This document shows, in pieces, positions 51,851-64,000 of a DNA stretch of 64,000 bases. The notes under the pieces are model-generated. The model saw only the letters and a program-made list of their open reading frames with translations, made no database searches and was not told where the DNA came from. Every line of letters begins with the position of its first letter. Within the stretch, counting starts at the first letter, position 1. Both the position numbers and the translations under genes were made by a program. Origin of the DNA: Phylloscopus collybita (Eukaryota; Chordata; Aves; Passeriformes; Phylloscopidae); contig JAJNNQ010000024.1 of assembly GCA_027886175.1 (NCBI GenBank), positions 7,362,001 to 7,426,000 of the forward strand, read 5' to 3'.

Positions 51851-54800
51851 GGCCTTGTCTACTTATTTGATTCTGAGGTAAGGAGTACAGATGGGAGTGA
51901 ATTTATAATTCCATAGTGCATTTCTTTGGGGCCGGCTTGATGTTGGTATTTGGATGTAGTGGTGCTTTTCTTTCTTTTTTCCTCTGCCTCGAAATTGATT
52001 CTCCTCTTCACTGTATGGCAGGAGTTCATGTACCTGTATGTCTCAGAGTATTCTTAGATAAGTGCTTGGGGGCGAGGGAAAGAAGTAGCAGGTAATCTTG
52101 GAGTCTTTCATCACAGAAGCCCTAGAGGATCCTTTTTACATAAAACTACTTGTACTTAACATAAAACATACAGTAAATGAAATGTTCCTTCAGGTAAAAG
52201 TGTGACCGTTTGGGAAAGTTACCTCATTCTATCACTTAGCCAGTTGCTCTACTGAAGAGGAAGGAATTGAAGGGGGAGTTAGTGATTAGCACATTAGCTT
52301 GAAATCTTGAACAGTAAAATCCTCATTTTCTCGGTCTTGTCTTTTCTTGTCTTACTTGACAAGCCTATATGAGGTTGTCTTTATAACGTTTTAAATAGTA
52401 GTAATCTTCCTTGGTTCTGAATATTTGCTTCAGCTGCAGAATGTACAAATAAGCTCTGCCTTAATGTGCTTGAATAGGCTTTTTTAGCTTAATGTTCCCT
52501 TCAGGGACTCAGATTCACAACTTTCAACCTTTTCTTCTTCCTACTTCTGTCTCTGAAAACATCAGCATCTCTTTAAGGATCTCCACTTCCTCCTCAGGCA
52601 GTTTGTCATGAGGTATTTCTTCTGGTCTGTGAATTCCCTTTAAGCTAGTTTTTTTCTTTCTTTGCCTCTTTTAGTTTTTTGGGTGGGGTTGAGTTTTCTT
52701 TCATATTATTTTATTCTCTGTTCCACATCTGCTGCCTTGTTACAGAGTTGTCACTTTACTGATGCTGCTGTTCGAAAAAAACCCCAAACAAATAAACCAA
52801 AAACATAATGAACTTTGTTCACTGTTCCTAAGAATTGTCTCTTGCAATTGCTAGAAGAGAAAATTGAGCCTGTATAAAGGAAGAAACTTTTTAGAGGCTG
52901 AGGCTCTGATACTACAGATAGCTCTTTCCAGTCTGTAATTGACAGCATGGTATTAGTTTCAGTGGTTTGAATAGTATCACTGAGATGCTGATGTTGGGCA
53001 TATGTACAGTGTTTGCAGGGTCAGGAGCCTTCAAGCTTTTCTTGAAAGAACTTGTCAGACCTTTTCTAATTACTCATAATCAGAAAAAAACCCCAGATAC
53101 ACAAGAAATTGCATAAATTGAAGGATTTTCCTAGGAAATTACTAGGTTCAGCCAAGTAGTCGTGGTGTCATTTTAGATGTCCTTCAGATTTTAGAGACAT
53201 GTTCTTTGGGTCAGGAAAGATTTCTCTGCACATTTGTAACTGGAAATAAAGAGCACTAATCTGGTGCACTACTCTAGTGTGCCATGAGCATTAATCTATG
53301 AGCTCATTTGTTTCAGTAATAAAATATAAAACTATCTTCTTCATAAGACTGATACAAATGACAAAGTCAAAACTGGCAATAAGTAGTTTTTTTAGTATAC
53401 CTGCTTTTTTTTGTTTTTCCAGGTCACCTTTGTCTATCACTCCTTTGGGTCTTTGTCCCACTCCCTCTGCCTCATACTAGCATCAGAAAATATTACTAAC
53501 AGTTTGGAACTTTTTCCTTTTTCTAGTTCATTTCATCTAGTACGTTTCAGTACAGTTCTTTTCCATCACTAAGTATGACAAAATGCTATAGTAATACCAA
53601 AATTACTGGTTTATATTTGCATTGTGGTATTTATACTCATTTGTCATGCATGTTAGGCTGCTCTTCCTGGAAATGAAGTCAACAAACGTTGTTATCCAAA
53701 ACAGTTGGTAAGTAAGTATTTTGGAATGGTTTTTTAAGCATCAAATATCAAACTGACATATTCTAGGGAATGCTGAGGAGCAGAAAACTGTTGGTGCTCT
53801 TTATTTAAGAGCTGGTTGTTTGCTTTTATTCCAAAACCACCTGCTTGCTGACTTTTTCTATCCAGTGTTAAAAAGTATTGAGTTCATTATGATCAGATCA
53901 AAGCAATTTTGACTGTCACAAGTAACATCTTAGAAGGAGCTGGGTGTCATAACATGGGTTTAACACAGTACTAAAAGTATTGAGGTTTTTTTCAGTGGTG
54001 GTAGTAGAGAAACTTACGCTTCTGTCTTGGCTTATCAATTTTTCCGAGATAAGAAGTGCTGTTTGCCATTTGTTTGTTTTCTACTTGGTCAAGGAAAACT
54101 CTGTCTGCTTAGCTGGCTAAGCTCTTCTCTCCATTCTTTTCTCTTTAAATCAGTGCCTAGTTTCTCAGAGTTGTATTATTTGCCTATGCAGAACACCCTC
54201 TTTGTAAAACATAAACTGAGTCACGGTTCTAAAATAAACGTGCAGTATCTGAAAATTTGCCTCTAGGCTAAAGATGTACGTATGGAAATTTAGAAGCTTG
54301 AGGGGACTGGAGATAGAACACTACATGAAGCCAGGTACATGGCATGCTCAGCCAAAGAAGAGGAGGTGGTTCCTCAGACAAAGGGTTGGTAGCAAGGAGC
54401 ACAGTGTGCTCTGTATGCTAAAGTTATCAATGAGCCAAGCAGGAGAAACAGGAAACTTCTGGGATGAGATAATCCATCAAAGGTCCTGAACACAGAGACA
54501 CCATGTTCAGTTGAGGAGGTCTCTGTTGCCAGCTCAGGGAATACTTGAAGAAACTATTTTCTCACAGCTATTGTGTTTGTGGGGTGTTTGTTTGTTTTTT
54601 GCTTCCCCATCTAGTCTCTACAGTTTGCCATGAGAGGCAGAATACTGTGCTGGTTACATTTTTGAGCTGACCCTTATGGCTATTCCTGTGTGTATTTATT
54701 TTCTTATTTGCATTTGAGTAACCTCACTCTGAGACAATTAATTTCCACAGGCTTCTCCTGTTGCCAGTGAAAGGAGAGGTTACAGCTCTGGTGAAGTTCA

Positions 54801-57800
54801 GTGTTAGTTCCAGAGTGGGAAAGAAAATTGAGACCATTTCTACCTTTTCACTGACAACAGGGGAAACATGGAGGATTTAGTTTCCTTATGCTAATGCACT
54901 GTGTGAATATCCACTGTGGTACTTCCCCAAATTGCTTACAATTTAATTTGGAGCAATGTGTAACAATTGACTGTAACAAACAAATAAGAGGAATGATGAG
55001 AAATGCAAGAACAGAGGTGCCTGTAATAAAATCATTACATGGTTTCAAGTGACTTCTGTCTTTGGACTTGGGAGCAGAATGAGGCATTAAAAACTAAGCA
55101 GTATGAAATGTAACATACCAGCAAGTTTGAGAGCACTGTGGGAATACTGACTCTCTCATTCAGATGTGAACTTTATGAAGGGTGGTTATTTCTGTGCTGA
55201 AACTCATAAAACAGAATGCTTTAAAATATTTGTCTGTTTTAGTCTTTTTATATTGCAAGGTCAATGCGTTGTGCTAAAATGTTAACAAAATAGCCATTTG
55301 GTTCTAAAAGCTCCTTTTTACTAGAACAATTCACAACTCTGCTGCTCTCTGTGCTGCAGCCCTCCAAGAAAACAACAACAACAACAAAAAACAACAAAAC
55401 AAAAACCAAAAAAAAACCACCCACCAAAACAAAACCAAAAAAAGCAAGAAAAGAGGAACTACTTGAATAAAGGAGTTCTCTCATGCGTTGCCAGACTGAA
55501 TCACTCAATGTTAAAAAAAATTAGCCCACTAAATTGATAGAGCAGAGCTGCCATCCTATGTATATTTTTTTCCTCTGTGTGTATGTATACATACACAAAG
55601 ATACCTCAAATTGTTTGGGCTACTCTTTCTAATATGGAAATGAGCATATTTTTTCTTTATAGCCTCAGTGTGAAAGTAATTACTTACAAATCTTCAAGTT
55701 GCACCTAGTTCACCCAAAGGAACTACACGAAGATGTCCCTTTAGGTTCTTTTTAGGCTGTTTGAATGTTGTGCGAACTGAGAGTGGTTCTTAACTGTCCA
55801 TTTGGGTTGAGGAACTTCAGGAAATGAAAGGCTGGAGTGTGTCCCTTCTCCCTTACTGTGGAGAAAAAAAGCCCAAAAGATTTAAATGAAAGCAAGTTCT
55901 AATACTCAATTACAGACAAAATATTGTATATCCAGATTGGTATTTATGCAGTTATGTATATAGATGAATGTACAAGAAATCTGGAGTGCATTTCATAGAT
56001 CCTTGGGAGCAAGGGGAAATAGCTGAGGCTTTATTGCTCTAACTCAGCCTTGCTGAGCATTGCAAATATGGAATGCTGAAAGAAAAACTAATAAGAGGAT
56101 AGCTGTTGGCAGAAGAGGCTCACATTTATCAGCAGTTTCAATTACAATTAGGTACTGCACCAACAAAAGCCATAGCAAATGTGAGGATCAAAAAAGTGAC
56201 TTGATTTACAATAACCTCTGTGCCACTGATGTGTTTATCAAACAATTGGGATACAGTAATGAGTAAAAATACTAATGTGAAAGGAGAAGCCAGATCAAAT
56301 CTATCTCCCAAGTGTAGTGTACAAATGTTGAATGAGAGGGGAAAGAACGGAAAACTTGTGAAGCTGAAACCAGATGTAATAATTTAACATCAGTGTTAAG
56401 ACTTGAGATGCAAGAGATGATGGAAAGAGTGTCATAGTTAAATGGCATTAGGTCTTTACTTCTAGAAGTTAATCATAACCAGATCTCTGTTCTTAAACAG
56501 TAATCTAGTAGAGAAAAAAATCGGGTAGCAGTAAGAAATATTGGAACAGTAGGCAGTGTAATTCCAACACCTGATTCTGTGAAGACCAGAGAAAGTTTGA
56601 CAGGGAATAACTTAGGGCATTTGTGCCCATTTTGTTCAGAATATGAAAGATCATTCATCCATCTCTGTTGAAAATGTCATTAGAGTGTATGGCAGGTGGC
56701 AGAGAAATCTGAATGTCAGTGAAATAAAGCATAAGAAATTTTCCTGGTGAGGCATGAAGGTTGTCATCTGTAAGTCTTGTTTCCTCAAGCTTCTTTATCT
56801 TTGGAAGAGAAGAGAGGATAAAAAAGAAAATCTAATGGAATAGAAGATACTGGGTTATTTATGTGAATGTTACACTATTGATACTTAAAAATAATTGCTT
56901 CTCTGGATCTTTTTGTGTTTTTTTGAAAAAGTCAAGAGGGTCTGTCAGGAGAGACTGATCTGTAACTCTAAGGTTTCAGCAGGCTTCCTGGCAACTCTAC
57001 AGAATGTATGTTATTGTCTGTTTATTACCTTGTTTGGATGACACTTTCAACTGGCTTCCCCTCAGCATGTCTTTAATGCCAGAGCACTTCTGAAAGAGAC
57101 TTTCAGGCTGTGACAGGCTTGCCTGGGTTTCTTGGCCATACCTACGATATGATGGTTTCCAACATAGCTAAAAACGAATGAAGTAACTACTTGCTGTTTG
57201 CGATGTTCACAGCAAGTTGGACTGGCTGCAACAGGGGAAATGTGAATTTGAATGGAGGCAGATAAAGCTTTAAGGTTGCATAATTCACAAGTGGCACTTG
57301 TCTGAAATTGAACAAGTCTTAAATAAGCACTCTGGTTTGGCGGGAAAAAAAAAAAAGAAATTATGTGGGGTAGACTTTTTGTGACTGAAAGCAAATCAAA
57401 TAGCTCAGCTTTGGTGTGCAGTACCAGTCTGGAAGCTCCAGGATAACTGGCTAAGTCCAAGCTCCTTGCCTCAAAGGGAAGTGGTTTGCTATAGCTCCTT
57501 TGCCACGTACAACTGTCCTGTGAGGCTTGTCCTGAATAAAGAGCATAACTAAAATGTCACTATTAGTCCCAGCCAATGACTACACAATGTAAAAGTGAAC
57601 ACAGAACAGGAATATGAGAGAACTTCATAGAAAGTTGTGGGATTTTTTTTTTTTTAACTGGAGGACTTTCACAAATGTGTTTTAGAATTGACATGCATGC
57701 TTATCTTGGAGGCTGCTTTGTAATATTACTTCCATCCGAATGTTAGCACACAGACCTGCTTTTATATATTTGCTGAGATTTTGCCTCTGCCTAAGCAAGG

Positions 57801-58984
57801 TATTTGTGATTATTCTGCACCCAGGGAAGATCCTAATGAAATTGTTAAATATTGTTCCTCTTATCTGTAAAAAGAAAGAAGCAGTTTGAATATGCCAATA
57901 GTTCATTGGAGTTTATGTACTTTAGTTTCTTAAGTGCTCTTGTAGTCTTTTAACATCTGAAATGGCAAAAATTATCAACTGTCATAAGAAAATTTTAAGG
58001 GAAGATAACAAATTTATTTTTGCTTTCATGTGAAAATATTTGAAGTTTACTTTATAAGTGGAAAAAAGAAATCTACGTTTTTAAAATTCCTTCCAACTTG
58101 ATCCCAATTTAAGGCACCTTCAGTGTTCTGTGATGCTAAGGGCGCTTTGCTGATTTTGATTCATCAATGCATAAATAAGCTCTTCTTTCTACTCCCCCTT
58201 GATGAATTTTTAGCCTGCTTTTTTAAATCAGACTACTTTATTTATTTGTTTTCAGGGTTCTTAGCAGTGAATGGTGCAAAGTTATATAATTCCTGCCCAT
58301 GGAAGGGGCATTAGTACTAGAAGACTTCTAATGTCCCTTTGAACATAAACTACTCTGGGATTCTGTGGCTCATGCCAGCTGAAGTGTTAGATGCCATTGG
58401 CTGTTTCCCATCAAATACTGAGATACTCACTACAAGAATGAGGATATTTTTTCAGGAATATTTGATCTGTGCTCTATACAAGTGAGTTTTGTAACAATAC
58501 TTCTCATGAAGATTGTTTACCTTAGTTTCTGAGGTGAAAGAGAATTTGGGGAGGCAAATTAAATTTGGGGAGGTAAATTAATTAAAATATTTTTATGAAA
58601 CAGGGTAAATCCACTGTTGTTCCCTTTTGTTGGCCTAGAACATTTTTCTGGGGTTTTTTTTCCATATATCTACCATATATCTATTTTATTTTTCTCTGAA
58701 ATCTTCTTTACGGTGATAGAACACTACTTTCTATTTTTATATCTCTTTGAAATCTAAAAGTGTTCTGTAGTATTTTGATCTTTCAAAATTCTCCTGTTTT
58801 GCTGATAGGATCTTTCCCTGACGATTATTAGTAAGTTATTGTTTCTCAGTTACAGTTGACATAGTCATCTTTTGGCATGACCAAAAGTTAAAAACATACT
58901 GATGTTTGGCTTCAAAATATCTGCTGGAATTACATACTAATACCTCATTCTTGCAATACAGGTTATAATAGAATTGAAAATAAT
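51851..58984. other. AT-rich, T-biased DNA, no gene seen
   Basis: Apart from the A/C tract at 55367-55452, I recognise no gene, RNA gene or transposon. The 132-codon minus-strand frame at 57062-57460 and a 71-codon plus-strand frame at 54274-54489 show no domain. Sampled lines keep the T excess (22 T to 12 A at 52561-52620). Confidence 0.5.
55367..55452. repeat. A/C-rich low-complexity tract
   Basis: AAC, AAAAACC and CCACC units with almost no G on the plus strand. The opposite strand reads as Phe/Val/Gly-rich frames that are not genes. Confidence 0.85.
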
Positions 58985-59117
58985 GTAATGCTTGGTTGGG
59001 GTTTGTTTCCTTGGGTTTTTTTCGTTGAGTTTTTCTGTTTGGTTTGGGGCTCTTTTGTCTTCCTTTTTTTTGTGTGTGTGTTTTAATGTGGGGTTATTGT
59101 GGTGGCTTTTTTTTTGT

Positions 59118-59154
<37 letters not shown>

Positions 59155-59218
59155 TTTTTTTTTTTTTTTTTTTTTTGTTTTTTTTTTTTTTTTTTGTTTT
59201 TTTTTTTTTTTTTTTTTA
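58985..59218. repeat. G/T tract leading into interrupted T runs
   Basis: A G/T-rich lead (GGTTGGGGTTTG, GGGTTTTTTTCG and similar) grades into T runs of about 35, 22, 18 and 22 bases. The longer ones are separated by single G bases at 59154, 59177 and 59196. The graded structure suggests expansion by slippage plus point changes. Confidence 0.85.
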
Positions 59219-62084
59219 AGTTTGAAGAGCCAGCTGCAGAGAGAAGTGGAGGGAGTATTTTGAAGAATAAGAGCGGGATCTCTTATGGCAACTTTCTTGC
59301 ATGGTACTATTTGTTGCTGCAGAAATGAGGTAAGAAGACAGCTGTTTATGCAAATAAAATGTCTCACGAATCCACATGAGAAGGTGTGCACAACACTTAC
59401 AAGAAAGAAATGTTCCCTCGTGCTCATACGGCGTGTTTCCTGAATAAATCCCACACCAGCCTAAATTCCAGTCTGCCAGCTTGTGTTAATGAATATGGAA
59501 CTTGCTGAAGAGCCAAAGCGTAATGAAAAAATAAAAAAAGAGCATAAACATTGCTTTTAGTTTGGAATGGATGCATGACTAATCCAAATTAGACATACAG
59601 CACTGCCCATTTCAAAGGGCAGGCTCTCTGGCTGGCTTTGCTTGTTCACTTGCTCTAAGGAGAAAAACAAAAATACACTGAAAACTTGGTCAAATACAAT
59701 GGAAAGAGGAAGAGAAAAGGATAGAATTGGATTATAAAAATTGAGGGAAAAAAACCTTCTACAGAAGTGCAGGGTATGTTGTTTTGGTGTCCAACTGGAA
59801 TATTAATTTTTTTAGAAAGCACAGTGTTCCTCCTGGCAGAAGAAGTATGGCATATGGCATGAGGAATTTGGTGAGGTGTTTTTGTTTTGTTGTTTTGTTT
59901 TTTTTTTCTTCCAAGAATTGGTCATAATGTCTAACCATTTATTTTGTGAGGGATACAACACAGCTATTTCTGTCTACTTAATTTCAAGTACTGTTAAATA
60001 TAAATTATTAAATAACAAGTTGAATTTCTTCTAACTGTCTTCCATATAAACATTTCTGTGAGAAAATGGGCCAAATCATTGGACACCTTATGATGGTGGA
60101 GCATATGGAAATTTCTAAGTCAGTGTTGCCATGGTTGCACTAGTTGTTGTGCCTATCAAGTTCGCTAATTTATGGAAGTCAGACTAATTTGTTGGACTTT
60201 GGCAGATCTTTTGGATTTTTGTAATTTTAAGTACTACATTTTACCATGCTGGCTTCCAGACATGAAAGAAATAGAAGAAAATTGGTTGCTCCTCTGATTT
60301 TGACTGAGTGAATCCTAATTTTCATTTGCATGTGGAAATTGCAGGCCTGATTATTAGCTCTTGTCTGCTAAAATCTGTCTGTAGCATGAATGGTTACTTT
60401 ATGGTGCTTTGGTAGTGTCTGCTTTCTTTATTTTAGGGAACAGCTGAGGAATCTGATGATATTTTATCGTTTCATATTAACCTATTGGCAAGCTAAGCTC
60501 TATGGAAAATAAGATTGCAATCTAGAAATAAAAATTTATTTGTGAAATCTCATCATGACTTTGCGTTGTTGAATACATGGAGTTGGTCAATAGTAACTCT
60601 TGTAGCTGAATTTATTATTTCTTATTCTTATTTCTTATTTTTATTGGTAGGAATACAGCAAAGTATGTAACTAATCTTACATAGTATTGAAACTTTCTGT
60701 AAGTTGTCTTTAGTTTTTCCTAGTTTCTTAACAGTGGCTGAAAAAAGGCAAAAAAAATCCATCTTGACAGACAAGTACACATATAGGAGGATAAAATAGC
60801 TTTGAGCTCCAAGTGCAAGACTTTCTTTGGACACTCAAATATGTGTTATTTCATTGCTTAGGAAAGCAAACTAATCCCTCCTAGAAATTCTATTATGTGG
60901 AACCGTATTGCTACCGATACAAGTCAACAGCAATTTTATAACTGTGGAAACCAATCATATTTATTTCTGTCACCTCCAGTATGTTCCAACTGACTGATGA
61001 TAGTAGTACTCAGCCCTTTGCAAGGACTAGCTGCTGTAATAAGGGTGAAAGATAAACTTCTGAAACCTATTGACAAAATATTTGTAACAGGAAGATGATA
61101 AAACTCAAGAATTTGGGTTTCGTTCCAACTTGCTCTGGGAATGTGCTCCTGCGACCTACACTCTACATCTTCTTTCTGTAGAGGTGGCTGTTTCTAAAAG
61201 ACATTGTGGTGATTATTATTCCTTTTTCACTGCAGTGGAATGAGGGGAAAAGCACATGTGAAGAATAACAGAGATGGCTTTCTTGTTAAGTCCCAGTGCA
61301 GGTGTTTCAGAAGTGACAGCATCAGTCTCTTTTAATTTGAGAGGGAGTCCTACTGAGATCCTACAGATCTGGGATAGAACAGACAGAAAATCTGACAGGA
61401 TTTAAAGTGACTTGGGTTATTTTCTGTTAAGCTCAGTAAATGACATCTCCTTAGCATGTGAAAATGGAATTTTTTTCAGTCTTCATTTCGTCAACTGTAG
61501 CGAACAAATGTATGCTGAATTTAGAAAGGAATCCAATCTTAATATTAAAGAAAATTATGCTAAAACATTTCCAAGCTTATTAGAACTAGAAAATTAATTT
61601 TAAAAATCTAGAATTTTAATGTTACTATGACTTTTGGAAAGCATAGTAAATGCAGCCCATAAAGATAAGGGCTACATAAAAAAAAAAAAAAAATCACAAA
61701 GTAAGAGGGAGGGGGGAAAACAAAAAACAACCAAAAATCCTCCAACTAAAACAACCCCAATAACCCTGCAGCTTTATTCTCTATTGCTAACTTATCTGTG
61801 GAATGAGACACTCATGAAATAAATCAATCCCCTCTGACAGCTGCCAAACTTCTACCCATGATTTGCTGTAAAAGATACTACTTTTAGGAGGTTTTCTGAT
61901 CACCTGCTCCTAGAGGGTGTTTTAAATATAGCTTCAGGCAATCTTTCATTGTACAGAATACATAAGATAGTGGCTAAGAAGGAGGAGGAGGTATGTGGTA
62001 GGACTTGCTACCTGGAGGAGAGCAAGATTTATTAGATTACAGTTGCTGCTAATTTCTGCTTCAGAAGAAAGTCTAATTTTAAAC
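59219..62084. other. AT-rich DNA, no gene seen
   Basis: No supported gene. An A run (61678-61693) followed by AGGGAGGGGGG and A/C-rich units lies at about 61678-61760. Frames up to 68 codons show no recognisable domain. Confidence 0.5.
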
Positions 62085-62270
62085 AAACAAACAAACCCCC
62101 AAAACAACAGCAAAAACAAACACCCCCCCCGCAAAAAAAAAAACAAAAAAAAAAACCAAACCCCCCCCCAAAAAAAACAAACAAACAAACCCCCCCCAAA
62201 AAAAACAAAAAACAAAAAAACAAAACAAAAAAAAACCCAAAAAAACAAAACAACAAAACCAAAACCCCCA
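62085..62270. repeat. A/C tract with long C runs
   Basis: C runs at 62096-62100, 62123-62130, 62161-62169, 62190-62197 and 62265-62269 alternate with A runs; the plus strand has almost no G. The minus strand is strongly G-quadruplex-capable. It lies about 50 bases from the edge of the ERVK-like LTR. Confidence 0.9.
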
Positions 62271-62318
62271 AACTCCAACTTTTTTTATATACAGAAGTTC
62301 CTAATCAGTTATCAGCTT

Positions 62319-63040
62319 TGAGACCAAAACCTATGTCTTTGTTTGGAAAGACAGGTAAAAAAAGCCAGGGAAAGCTGGAGTTTCCCTTGGAATGGAGAAT
62401 GTAAATCCTGCCCCCCCTCCAAATTATAATTTTGCAATTAAGGGCTTTCAGGCAAAGATTTGGGAATAGGAACAACAGTTCTTTACTAGGAATATTAACA
62501 ATACAAATGTAGTAGAAAAACAAACAAATGAGCAAACAAACAACAATTTTGGAGAACCCTGACAGAGTCAGAGCTACAACCTGCCACCCTCTTGGCCAAG
62601 GTGTTGGAAGCAGTCCAAAAGTAAGTCCTCATGGAGTAGTAGATGTGGTTCTGTTGGAGAAGAGGTGATTCTGAGAGAAAAGGGTCCAATGATGGTGAGA
62701 AAGGTCCAGTCTTCCTCCAGGAATCTGATGGAATCACAGATACCTCATATTCCTATGTCTCAGTTTTCATCTAGGTAGGAATGGTTGGCTCCCCCCACTG
62801 GGTGGAGCATCTCACAATGGGATGATGGAATGTGGATGTTGGCTTGTGGATGATGGCTTGGTGCGCCTTAATGGCCCATTAGCAGAAAATATCCACCTGG
62901 AGGGAGGACGGGTGGTGAGAGAGATAAGAAACACTGCCCCACCCGGGTTTAACAGTAGCCCATTATCAGAGGGCACCTGCCCCCCTCCCCCCAGAATAAA
63001 AAAAGCAAAAAAATCTCCCCAGCTGCTTTTGACAAATGAA
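62319..63040 (-). mobile_element. Passerine ERVK-like LTR, minus strand
   Basis: The plus strand shows, in order, AAAGACAGG, GGGAAAGCTGGAGTTTCCC, TTGGAATGGAGAATGTAAA, CAAATTATAATTTTGCAATT, GGCAAAGATTTGGGAATAGG, CCTGACAGAGTCAGAGC, AGTCTTCCTCCAGG, GGTTGGCTCCCCCCACTGGG, GCATCTCACAATGGGATGAT and GGCCCATTAGCAGAAAATAT. I recognise this order as a common songbird ERVK-type LTR in reverse. Read on the minus strand, the promoter side lies near 62760-62900, with CATCCCATTGTGAG and CTCCACCCAGTGG elements before the presumed start, and the R/U5 side near 62320-62560. The low edge (TG at 62319) is likely; the upper edge is only approximate. Whether 63041-64000 is internal provirus or host DNA I cannot tell. 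Confidence 0.75.
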
Positions 63041-64000
63041 ATAGAATACACATTTTTGGTTCCATAACCCAAGACAACCTGTTATTCCTTTACTAATTTG
63101 TTTGGGAAAATGATTATTGGCTACTGCTTCTCTGTAAGGAGAAGTGAGTTTAGCACTCTCAGGAAAATCACAAAGTTCTTGTGAACTGATGAAAAGCCCC
63201 CCACTCCAAGGAGACTCCTTTGACATCCAAGCAGTAGCAAAATACTCATTCAAAAACCAATTTAGTTTGGCAGCAGAGATTTATCCTGGCATAAGAACCC
63301 TGAAAAAAAAATCCTGAAGAGCTGGTGGCTTGTACAGCTTGAACCAGGGTCTTAGAGAAGGGTGTTTTGTTGGGCTTTCTTCAGTTAGGACTAACTTTGT
63401 GGCAATATTGGCCAACAGGTATTTTTTCCCCTGTTTTTTTCTCTAAACCCATCTGGTAGCAGTGCATATATTCCAGTTCCCTCAGTAGTGCTGCTAAGGA
63501 CTTGTGTACACTGTCCTCAGAATCATGGATTAGTAGTGAGTTTCAATCAAGTCTTCATATTAATGATTTTCTGCACTGGAACAGCTGCTGCCACCCATGG
63601 AAACCTTATGGGTTTTTCCCCCGAATTTTTTGTGTGAAGCCTCCTGCCTTCTCTTGGAAAAGGAAAAAAAAAAAAAAAAAAAAAAAAAAAAGACACAAAT
63701 GACACTGTGATCACTGATATTTTAAGACCTGCCTTGTAGTTGTGACTGTCTAAATTCCTAAGTGTGGATTGTGACTCACTAAATAAACCCCTACAATGGG
63801 AGAAGGCTCAGTGGAGAGGGACAGGGTAATGTGCCCACTAAACTCAGGGAATGAGGTTAAGAAGCTGAGTATCCCAACAATGAGGAGACCAGAGGGTGGC
63901 CCTTGTTTTAGATAAACAGCTATCAACATCTGAATGGATTACCTAGGGATGCAAATGTCTCCCTGAATCAGCCAGACTAGTAGGGGGTCTGTAAATACTT
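63041..64000. other. Unassigned DNA beside the LTR
   Basis: No frame in this stretch shows a retroviral domain that I can recognise. If the LTR at 62319-63040 were the 3' LTR of a minus-strand provirus, internal sequence would begin here, so the region should be compared with complete passerine ERVK elements. The 28-base A run at 63664-63691 is listed separately. The end of the window (63700-64000) is more GC-balanced and also unassigned. Confidence 0.4.
63664..63691. repeat. Pure A run of 28
   Basis: An A homopolymer on the plus strand. The sequence on its left (about 63480-63660) has no AATAAA close to the run, so a retrogene tail is not supported. Confidence 0.85.

Noticed and set aside
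57062..57460. 132-codon minus-strand frame
   Set aside because: Crosses an A run (Phe run in translation) and shows no domain.
59083..59454. 123-codon minus-strand frame rich in lysine
   Set aside because: More than a third of it is the translation of the interrupted T runs; the rest has no domain.
1..64000. CRISPR arrays, bacterial operons, tRNA or rRNA genes
   Set aside because: No regularly spaced direct repeats, no tRNA B-box words such as GGTTCGAATC, and no rRNA words were seen; the repeats present are of vertebrate (avian) type.

Overview
The window looks like AT-rich, gene-poor nuclear DNA from a bird, probably a songbird. The evidence is its repeats. There are four CR1 LINE fragments, including two degenerate 3' ends of the usual avian type and one piece of ORF2. 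There are also three LTR-like blocks whose sequence I recognise from avian genomes: an ERVL-like LTR, a second LTR family, and an ERVK-like LTR of a kind common in passerines. These family names rest on recognition by eye, not on a database search.

I found no protein-coding gene I can support. The long ATG-started frames (the longest are 167, 162, 132, 130 and 129 codons) resemble no family I know. Most are leucine/phenylalanine-rich or lysine-rich translations of T- or A-rich DNA, and they overlap one another in several frames. The only frames with recognisable protein similarity are broken CR1 ORF2 pieces at 51040-51850 and 13999-14046, both on the minus strand. I saw no tRNA, rRNA or CRISPR array. 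The window is therefore intergenic or deep intronic.

Layout. 1-12000: AT-rich unique DNA with a CA/TA microsatellite, a long G-poor A/C tract (5853-6233), a G-run block (7086-7115) and a cluster of homeodomain-type TAATTA sites (9113-9224). 12000-14050: two minus-strand CR1 ends. 18577-19529: plus-strand ERVL-like LTR. 21715-21948: a promoter-like and first-exon-like block. 22000-43000: T-rich sequence with very long T or A runs, a plus-strand CR1 end (29734-29828), a minus-strand LTR (31235-31781) and a G/T tract. 43000-62000: A/C tracts, two GC-richer blocks without explanation, a second TAATTA cluster and the CR1 ORF2 fragment. 62319-63040: minus-strand ERVK-like LTR beside an A/C tract.

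The most interesting non-repeat signal is a change in strand composition near 21.7-22 kb. Left of it the plus strand tends to have more A than T; right of it, T usually exceeds A. The change coincides with a CCAAT-box-like motif followed by a consensus 5' splice site. This fits the start of a long plus-strand transcript, coding or non-coding, whose later exons I could not identify. I found no convincing new biological system.
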